This document shows, piece by piece, positions 1-5,074 of a DNA stretch of 6,919 bases; the stretch's first letter is position 1, and every line of letters begins with the position of its first letter. The position numbers and the translations under genes were made by a program. The stretch is from Flavobacteriales bacterium UBA1531 (lineage in GTDB: Bacteria > Bacteroidota > Bacteroidia > Flavobacteriales_D > Sanyastnellaceae): assembly GCA_002323795.1 (NCBI GenBank), contig DCPZ01000022.1, forward strand, positions 6,884 to 13,802. Reading direction: 5' to 3'. A model generated the notes under the pieces. It made no database searches. It was not told the origin of the DNA and saw only the letters and a list, made by a program, of their open reading frames with translations.

Positions 1-167
1 TGCTCCTGCTCCATCCAGTCCATTGTAGCTGCACCATCGTGAACCTCTCCAATTTTGTGGGAGATACCCGTGTAGTACAACACACGCTCTGTCGTGGTCG
101 TTTTACCAGCATCGACGTGAGCCATGATGCCAATATTCCGCGTATAGTTGAGGTCTCTTTTAGCCAT
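1..167 (-). CDS. fusA: Elongation factor G, N-terminal fragment (cut by window edge)
   Basis: EF-G is the translational GTPase that drives tRNA-mRNA translocation and, with RRF, ribosome recycling in the cytoplasm. Only the first 55 codons are in the window. The start is the ATG at 165-167, giving MAKRDLNYTRNIGIMAHVDA. The P-loop AHVDAGKTTT (residues 16-25) binds the GTP phosphates, and the stretch around GEVHDGAATMDWMEQE (residues 40-55) leads into switch I; both are typical of EF-G rather than EF-Tu. It lies 29 bases downstream of rpsG on the same strand, the standard str-operon order, so co-transcription with rpsL and rpsG is expected. The gap before the start shows no purine-rich Shine-Dalgarno, which is common in Bacteroidota. 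Identity is very secure; nothing can be said about the missing C-terminal domains. Confidence 0.97.
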   Translation of the reverse strand, partial: MAKRDLNYTRNIGIMAHVDAGKTTTTERVLYYTGISHKIGEVHDGAATMDWMEQE

Positions 168-196
168 GATTGTTCGGCGTATTCAATTCGTTGTAA

Positions 197-664
197 TCAG
201 AAACGGAAATGAGAGAAGGCCTTGTTCGCTTCCGCCATGCGGTGCGTATCCTCCTTCTTTTTATATGTACCGCCCTCTTCTTTTGCTGCTGCCAAAACTT
301 CTGCTGCTAGACGCTCGGCCATGGATTTCTCGTTTCGTTTTCGGGCGAAGCTGATCAACCACTTCATCGCCAAACTCTGCTTTCGCGAGTCGCGAATGGG
401 TTGTGGGATTTGGAATGTTGCACCGCCCACACGTCGGCTGCGCACTTCCACTGCTGGAGTGACATTTTCAAGCGCTCGCTTGAAAACTTCCAATCCATTT
501 TCCTCACTTCGCTCTTGGACACGGTCCATGGCTTTGTAGAAGATGTCGAATGCAACGCTCTTCTTTCCGTCCAACATCAAGTTGTTCACGAAACTCGTTA
601 CAAGAACGCTGTCGAATCGAGGATCCGGCAGGATCAAATGCTTTTTGGCTACTCTCCTTCTCAT
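197..664 (-). CDS. rpsG: 30S ribosomal protein S7
   Basis: S7 is a primary binder of the 3' major domain of 16S rRNA; it nucleates assembly of the 30S head and lines the E site. The 155-residue protein has the usual family length. Recognisable blocks are ILPDPRFDSVLVTSFVNNLM (11-30), NVTPAVEVRSRRVGGATFQI (67-86), which forms the beta-hairpin reaching toward the E site, and the C-terminal MAEANKAFSHFRF. The ATG start at 662-664 gives MRRRVAKKH, a basic N-terminus as expected for rRNA contact. It lies only 6 bases downstream of the rpsL stop and 29 bases upstream of fusA, so it is the middle gene of the str operon. The short rpsL-rpsG gap leaves no room for the intergenic S7 autoregulatory site known from E. 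coli. Confidence 0.98.
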   Translation of the reverse strand: MRRRVAKKHLILPDPRFDSVLVTSFVNNLMLDGKKSVAFDIFYKAMDRVQERSEENGLEVFKRALENVTPAVEVRSRRVGGATFQIPQPIRDSRKQSLAMKWLISFARKRNEKSMAERLAAEVLAAAKEEGGTYKKKEDTHRMAEANKAFSHFRF

Positions 665-670
665 GATCGA

Positions 671-1051
671 TTAACTCTTGGCTTTAGGCCGCTTTGTTCC
701 ATACTTCGAACGACGCTGTGTACGTCCCTCAACACCTGCTGTATCCAATGCACCACGTACAATGTGATAACGAACACCCGGCAAGTCCTTCACACGCCCG
801 CCACGAACCAACACAATGCTGTGTTCTTGCAGGTTATGGCCTTCACCACCAATGTATGCATTGACTTCATTGCCGTTGGTCAAACGAACACGAGCTACTT
901 TACGCATAGCTGAGTTCGGTTTCTTTGGCGTTGTCGTGTAAACGCGCACGCAAACGCCTCGGCGTTGCGGACAAGAGTCCAGTGCGGCAGATTTGCTCGC
1001 AACGGACTTCGTGATGCGTCCTTTTCGGATGAGCTGCTGGATGGTTGGCAT
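671..1051 (-). CDS. rpsL: 30S ribosomal protein S12
   Basis: S12 sits at the decoding centre of the 30S subunit and controls translational accuracy. The 126-residue product matches the usual length and carries the family hallmarks CPQRRGVCVRVYTTTPKKPN (27-46), the block around GGEGHNLQEHS (68-78) and GGRVKDLPGVRYHIVRGALD (84-103). The positions whose substitution gives streptomycin resistance in other bacteria, Lys43 and Lys88, are both lysine, so the allele looks wild type and sensitive. Asp89, the residue methylthiolated by RimO in E. coli, is present. The start is the ATG at 1049-1051, giving MPTIQQLIRKGR. It is the first gene of the str operon and has a Bacteroidota-type promoter about 60 bases upstream. 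Confidence 0.98.
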   Translation of the reverse strand: MPTIQQLIRKGRITKSVASKSAALDSCPQRRGVCVRVYTTTPKKPNSAMRKVARVRLTNGNEVNAYIGGEGHNLQEHSIVLVRGGRVKDLPGVRYHIVRGALDTAGVEGRTQRRSKYGTKRPKAKS

Positions 1052-1091
1052 TCGACCTATCTATCAGATTACGTGTGTACAAAAACTTTTT

Positions 1092-1107
1092 CCCCACATT
1101 AAAGGGG
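1092..1107 (-). promoter_or_regulatory. Possible hairpin at the 5' end of the str-operon leader
   Basis: CCCC at 1092-1095 and GGGG at 1104-1107 can pair across an 8-base loop. Transcribed from the predicted promoter, this hairpin would sit at the extreme 5' end of the rpsL mRNA and could stabilise the transcript or influence initiation. The flanking T-run (1087-1091) and A-run (1112-1115) could extend the pairing in DNA, but the A-run lies inside the -7 element and would not be transcribed. The stem is short, so this is only a suggestion. Confidence 0.25.
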
Positions 1108-1110
1108 GTG

Positions 1111-1140
1111 CAAAAGTAGCAGATTCTAACTTAAAAGCAA
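1111..1140 (-). promoter_or_regulatory. Predicted promoter of the rpsL-rpsG-fusA operon
   Basis: On the minus strand the sequence TACTTTTG (1118 down to 1111) matches exactly the Bacteroidota -7 consensus TAnnTTTG. A TTG at 1140-1138 lies 19 bases upstream of it, the usual spacing for the -33 element recognised by the primary sigma factor of this phylum. Transcription would start near 1104-1106 and leave a leader of roughly 53 bases before the rpsL ATG. The match was found by eye; the site is unproven but is correctly placed and oriented for a highly expressed ribosomal operon. Confidence 0.75.
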
Positions 1141-1331
1141 TACCCCTGAGCTCCTTTTTTCAAGCATGGCCGGCTTTTCCGCGTATAAATTCCAAAATTC
1201 GCTGAAGCACAGGGGGGTTAGCAACGAAAAATCATTCTGCTTTGTCGGGAAAAACCACAACTTTTAAACATCGTCTTGAAGATTAAGGTTCTGTCATTAC
1301 CAAAACGCAGCCCCCTTCATACCTTAGTTGA

Positions 1332-3707
1332 GTGGAATTTTTAAATGAATTGAATCCAGCGCAGAAAAGCGCGGCTATGCACAACGAAGGACCTCTCATG
1401 GTAATCGCTGGTGCAGGATCAGGTAAAACACGAGTGCTCACGTATCGCATCGCCCGCCTCATCCAAGGCGGAGTGGATCCCTTTTCCATCCTTGCGCTCA
1501 CCTTTACCAACAAGGCCGCTCGTGAGATGAAAGGCAGAATTGCGAACGTCATTGGCGAAGGAGAAGCTCGTAACATCTGGATGGGAACCTTTCACAGCAT
1601 CTTTGCCCGAGTGCTTCGCATGGAATGCGAGCGCATCAATTACCCACGCAACTTCACCATTTATGACACCCAGGACAGTCGAGCCCTGATTAAGGACATC
1701 GTCAAAGGACTTGGACTCGATGACAAAGTGTATAAGCCAGCGAGCATCCAAAGCCGAATTAGCAATGCCAAGAATAACTTGATTGATGCCAATGGTTATG
1801 CTCAGCACAGCGAAATTATGGGCGAAGATGCTCAAGCGGGCCGACCACGTGTGCATGAGATCTATCGCGCTTACGAAAACAGGTGTTTCCGGGCACAAGC
1901 CATGGATTTTGATGACTTGCTGTTCAAAATGAATGTATTACTCCGGGATTTCCCGGACCTGCTTTCAAAATACCAGCACAAATTTCAGTACATCTTGGTA
2001 GACGAGTACCAAGACACCAACTTCGCACAATACTTGATCATCAAGCAACTTGCCGCCCTGCGAGAGAATCTCTGTGTTGTAGGAGACGATGCACAATCGA
2101 TTTATGGGTTTCGTGGAGCGAACATCCAAAACATCCTGAACTTCAAACAGGACTACCCGGATTACAGCCTCTACAAACTGGAGCAGAATTACCGATCGAC
2201 ACAAAACATTGTGAATGCTGCCAATAGTGTCATCGCGAACAATAAAGACCAGATTGAAAAAGTAGTCTGGACTTCAAATGAGTCTGGCGAACCGATCAAC
2301 GTTCATCGCTGCTACAGTGACAACGAGGAAGGTCGTTGGGTAGCAACACAGATTTTTGACCTGCACAACCAGCAACAAGTCCATTGGCGAAATGCAGCCA
2401 TTTTGTATCGCACCAATGCGCAATCTCGATCCTTTGAAGAAAGCCTGCGCAAACTCAACGTTCCGTATCGGATTTTTGGAGGCTTGTCGTTTTACCAGCG
2501 CAAAGAAATCAAGGACCTGATCGCTTATTTTCGACTTACAGCCAACTTCAGGGACGATGAAGCGCTGAAGCGTGTGATCAATTATCCAGCGCGCGGCATT
2601 GGCAAAACCACCATGGATCGACTGCTCGTAGAATCGGCTGAGCGAGACGTGAGCCTCTGGGACCTCGTCGTAGACGAACTAAATCCGCCTACCGCTGTGA
2701 AAGGGGCAAGCCTCAAAAAAGTGGTCGACTTCACCCAGATGATTCGGGGCTTTCGTGCCGAAATGGAATCCAAAGATGCCCACGATCTCGGCATGCACAT
2801 TGCGAAACACACAGGGCTTGTTCATCAGCTGTACCAGGACAAGACCCCTGAAGGAGTGGCACGCTACGATAACATGCAGGAATTGCTCAATGGAATGAAA
2901 TCGTTCGTCGAACAAGCGCGCGTAACCGAACCCGATGAACTGCCGACGATGGGAGACTTTCTCCTAGATGTTGCTTTGCTCACCGATGCCGATCAAGATG
3001 ATGGCGATGACAACAAAGTCAGCTTGATGACCATACATGCGGCCAAGGGACTTGAATTTGAACACGTTCACATTGTTGGACTCGAGGAAGAGTTGTTTCC
3101 GTCCACCATGGCCCTTCAATCACGTTCTGAACTGGAAGAGGAGCGGCGACTCTTCTATGTAGCAATCACTAGAGCGAAGAAAACGTGCGCACTGAGCTAT
3201 GCATTGACACGCTACAAATGGGGACAACTGATCCAAGCTGAGCCCAGTCGTTTCATTGAAGAAATTGACCCTGCGTGCGTAAAAATGCCTTCTGCGCAGG
3301 CATCGAAGCCAAACCCATTCGCTGGTGGAACAGACTTTGAGCAACAACGAAACAATTGGAAGTCGATGGGCACTGCTTCGCCAGGCGAGGCGTTTGGACG
3401 CATGGCAGAGAAAAAGAAAGACCGCAGCAAAGCATCGGTCAACCCATTTAAAAAATCTTCGAATAAACCCCCTGTGTCCTCCGAAGGCAAGCCACTTACA
3501 AAAGTGGCTGCCAACCAAACAACAAAGTCCAATTCCTCACATGGACTTTCCGAAGGGACAAAAGTCATGCATGAGAAATTTGGAAAAGGAAAGGTTTTAC
3601 GTATCGAAGGAAGCGCTCCAAATGAAAAAGCCACGGTCTTTTTTCCGAGTGCCGGTCAAAAGCAACTGCTCTTAAAGTTTGCGAAACTAGAAGTCATGGA
3701 TGCATGA
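1332..3707 (+). CDS. pcrA: UvrD/PcrA-type ATP-dependent 3'-5' DNA helicase
   Basis: This is a superfamily 1A helicase that unwinds DNA 3' to 5' using ATP; the family acts in nucleotide excision and mismatch repair and clears proteins such as RecA from DNA. The 791-residue product carries all core motifs in order: Q-motif LNPAQ (7-11), Walker A AGAGSGKT (26-33), motif Ia TFTNKAAREM (57-66), motif II VDEYQD (223-228), motif III GDDAQSIYGFRGA (251-263), motif IV LEQNYRS (283-289), motif V TIHAAKGLEFEHV (from 567) and motif VI LFYVAITRAKK (607-617). After a Lys/Ser/Pro/Asn-rich linker (about 655-741), the end from about 742 (HEKFGKGKV, then LLLKFAKLEVMD) resembles the Tudor-like domain that binds RNA polymerase in PcrA/UvrD. 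The start is GTG at 1332: the codon before it is TGA, and the next candidates would remove the Q-motif. UvrD is an equally valid name. It overlaps the next gene by 4 bases. Confidence 0.95.
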   Translation: MEFLNELNPAQKSAAMHNEGPLMVIAGAGSGKTRVLTYRIARLIQGGVDPFSILALTFTNKAAREMKGRIANVIGEGEARNIWMGTFHSIFARVLRMECERINYPRNFTIYDTQDSRALIKDIVKGLGLDDKVYKPASIQSRISNAKNNLIDANGYAQHSEIMGEDAQAGRPRVHEIYRAYENRCFRAQAMDFDDLLFKMNVLLRDFPDLLSKYQHKFQYILVDEYQDTNFAQYLIIKQLAALRENLCVVGDDAQSIYGFRGANIQNILNFKQDYPDYSLYKLEQNYRSTQNIVNAANSVIANNKDQIEKVVWTSNESGEPINVHRCYSDNEEGRWVATQIFDLHNQQQVHWRNAAILYRTNAQSRSFEESLRKLNVPYRIFGGLSFYQRKEIKDLIAYFRLTANFRDDEALKRVINYPARGIGKTTMDRLLVESAERDVSLWDLVVDELNPPTAVKGASLKKVVDFTQMIRGFRAEMESKDAHDLGMHIAKHTGLVHQLYQDKTPEGVARYDNMQELLNGMKSFVEQARVTEPDELPTMGDFLLDVALLTDADQDDGDDNKVSLMTIHAAKGLEFEHVHIVGLEEELFPSTMALQSRSELEEERRLFYVAITRAKKTCALSYALTRYKWGQLIQAEPSRFIEEIDPACVKMPSAQASKPNPFAGGTDFEQQRNNWKSMGTASPGEAFGRMAEKKKDRSKASVNPFKKSSNKPPVSSEGKPLTKVAANQTTKSNSSHGLSEGTKVMHEKFGKGKVLRIEGSAPNEKATVFFPSAGQKQLLLKFAKLEVMDA

Positions 3708-4378
3708 AATTACCGGAATGGCCCGTCAGAAGAATATGGATCGCGCTCGCCTCAATAGCCGCGACAAGCGTGGGATGTAGGCCTGTGCCAGAAACCAACA
3801 TATCCTTTGAAGTCTCCACCACCCTGGCGTACACTGGCACGCCCATTTCAGGCATTAGTGTCTCACTCGAAAGACGAAGCGTCGGCAATGGTGTATTCAA
3901 TGGGAATTACGAGCTGATTGCGGAAGGAAGCAGCAATTCAGAAGGCCTTGTTGAATTGAATTTTTCCCGAGTCAATGCTCTTGATTATCAAATTACTGGA
4001 TACGAAGAGGGTTGGTTTGAACGTCAAGTGTTCGTCAATCCCGACGTCTTTCTTGACAGTGAGTTGCAATCAATCGCTTTAGACATGACACCTAAAGCTG
4101 AAATCACCATTCGCCTTCTGAATGCCAATCCGTTTGATGAAATGGACGCCATTCAGTTTAGAACCTTAAACACTCCTGGGGATTACCTCACATGCTCCAA
4201 TGAGTGGGGAACATACTCCGGCTTGGATCTTGTTGAGGAAAGAACCTGCTGGATTGAAGCAGATCGCTACCTTGCATATACCTATCGCACGATGCGCCAA
4301 GAAGAATGGTTCGATTACGTGGTAGATTCCATTTATATCCCTCGTGGAACGGCCCTGAATTTTACGCTGCCCTGGTGA
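3704..4378 (+). CDS. Predicted lipoprotein of unknown function
   Basis: I do not recognise this 224-residue protein. The N-terminus has a basic n-region (MKLPEWPVRR), a hydrophobic stretch (IWIALASIAATSV, 11-23) and a lipobox-like SVGC ending at Cys25, so it is probably lipidated and held in the cell envelope with about 200 mature residues. The first half of the mature part (about 33-128; TGTPISGISVSLERR then NGNYELIAEGSSNSEG) resembles the beta-sandwich of carboxypeptidase-regulatory or transthyretin-like modules; this rests on pattern only. The second half has alternating beta-type sequence with Cys164 and Cys182, which could form a disulfide. No catalytic motif is visible. Its ATG overlaps the helicase stop as ATGA, suggesting translational coupling, and the hydrolase gene follows within 14 bases. 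Outer-membrane versus inner-membrane placement cannot be told from the sequence. Confidence 0.8.
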   Translation: MKLPEWPVRRIWIALASIAATSVGCRPVPETNISFEVSTTLAYTGTPISGISVSLERRSVGNGVFNGNYELIAEGSSNSEGLVELNFSRVNALDYQITGYEEGWFERQVFVNPDVFLDSELQSIALDMTPKAEITIRLLNANPFDEMDAIQFRTLNTPGDYLTCSNEWGTYSGLDLVEERTCWIEADRYLAYTYRTMRQEEWFDYVVDSIYIPRGTALNFTLPW

Positions 4379-4392
4379 ACTCATCGAGCAAC

Positions 4393-5040
4393 ATGCACAA
4401 CATCCAAAGTCGCCATTTCTCCGTCCCAAAAACGATTCGTTACTCCATGCTTGGCGGGCCCATTGAAGAGGCAAAACACATCATGATTGCACTTCATGGC
4501 TACGGGCAGTTGCCCGAGTTCTTTTTGCGAAAGTTCAATGCAATCGCAGATGAGGGCTGGTGCATCATTGCACCGGAAGGAATGCACCGTTTTTACCTTG
4601 ATGGAACCAGCGGGCGTGTGGGTGCATCTTGGATGACGAAAGAAGACCGCGAGACGGACATTGCCGATTATGTGCATTACCTCGACGCCTTGAGCGCTCA
4701 CCTGCATTTGACGGATCGTTGCCCTGTACTGCTCGGATTCTCGCAAGGAGTGGCAACCGCTTCTCGATGGGTTGCTGCAGGACAACAACACTTTAAGCAT
4801 CTCATCTTGTGGGCTGGAGTCTTCCCTCCCGATTTCAATTGGACCAAAGGAGGGATTCACATGCGCGAAATGCGCGTCGATGTGGCATTGGGCGACACTG
4901 ACCCATTTTTCAAGGATGAACTGCTCAAGAACACCAGCGAGGTGCTTGATTCAATGGATGTTAAGCACACGTTCCACCGTTTCTCCGGTGGTCATGCCAT
5001 CGATTCGAATTTGTTGCGGTCAATTGTTGAGCCCTCTTAA
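4393..5040 (+). CDS. Alpha/beta-hydrolase, phospholipase/carboxylesterase type
   Basis: This is a predicted serine esterase of the alpha/beta-hydrolase fold, closest by motif to the phospholipase/carboxylesterase (Abhydrolase_2) group, which cleaves short acyl esters or thioesters in the cytoplasm. From the ATG at 4393 it is 215 residues. LHGYGQ (from 34) supplies the oxyanion-hole HGxG; GFSQG centres on the nucleophile Ser117; Asp170 in GDTDPF and His201 in SGGHAID complete the triad. There is no signal peptide. Three starts are possible: ATG 4306, overlapping the lipoprotein gene by 73 bases; GTG 4375, overlapping its stop as GTGA; and ATG 4393, 14 bases beyond the stop. I prefer 4393 because MHNIQSRHFSVPKTIRY begins directly with the first strands of the fold; GTG 4375 is the main alternative and adds six residues. 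The substrate is unknown. Confidence 0.85.
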   Translation: MHNIQSRHFSVPKTIRYSMLGGPIEEAKHIMIALHGYGQLPEFFLRKFNAIADEGWCIIAPEGMHRFYLDGTSGRVGASWMTKEDRETDIADYVHYLDALSAHLHLTDRCPVLLGFSQGVATASRWVAAGQQHFKHLILWAGVFPPDFNWTKGGIHMREMRVDVALGDTDPFFKDELLKNTSEVLDSMDVKHTFHRFSGGHAIDSNLLRSIVEPS

Positions 5041-5074
5041 CCTATTATTTTTGTCCTTACCAAACAGCTTTATT

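Noticed and set aside
401..913. 170-codon open frame on the plus strand opposite rpsG and rpsL
   Set aside because: It lies entirely antisense to two unmistakable ribosomal protein genes, and its translation has no recognisable motif; it is a shadow frame.
1141..1220. CCCCTG (1143-1148) and CAGGGG (1210-1215) as a stem, or the T-run at 1155-1160 as a terminator
   Set aside because: The arms are 61 bases apart with no supporting inner pairing, and no stem directly precedes the T-run; both genes also point away from this gap, so no terminator is expected.
1237..1244. CTGCTTTG as a possible -7 element for the helicase
   Set aside because: The essential TA is replaced by CT and no TTG lies about 19 bases upstream, so it is not a credible promoter.
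1419..1898. 159-codon minus-strand open frame inside the helicase gene
   Set aside because: It is antisense to helicase sequence running from the end of the Walker A motif onward; no independent motif, so a shadow frame.
3300..3555. Low-complexity Lys/Ser/Pro/Asn-rich stretch in the helicase as a frameshift or insertion
   Set aside because: The frame is intact and resumes into a Tudor-like end; variable basic linkers at this place are normal for PcrA/UvrD proteins.
4772..5074. Upstream extension of the deiminase frame to ATG 4772
   Set aside because: This part overlaps the hydrolase gene, including its Asp170 and His201 codons, in another frame. The translation is Ser/Cys/Trp-rich with no domain, and it would place the signal peptide in the middle of the protein.
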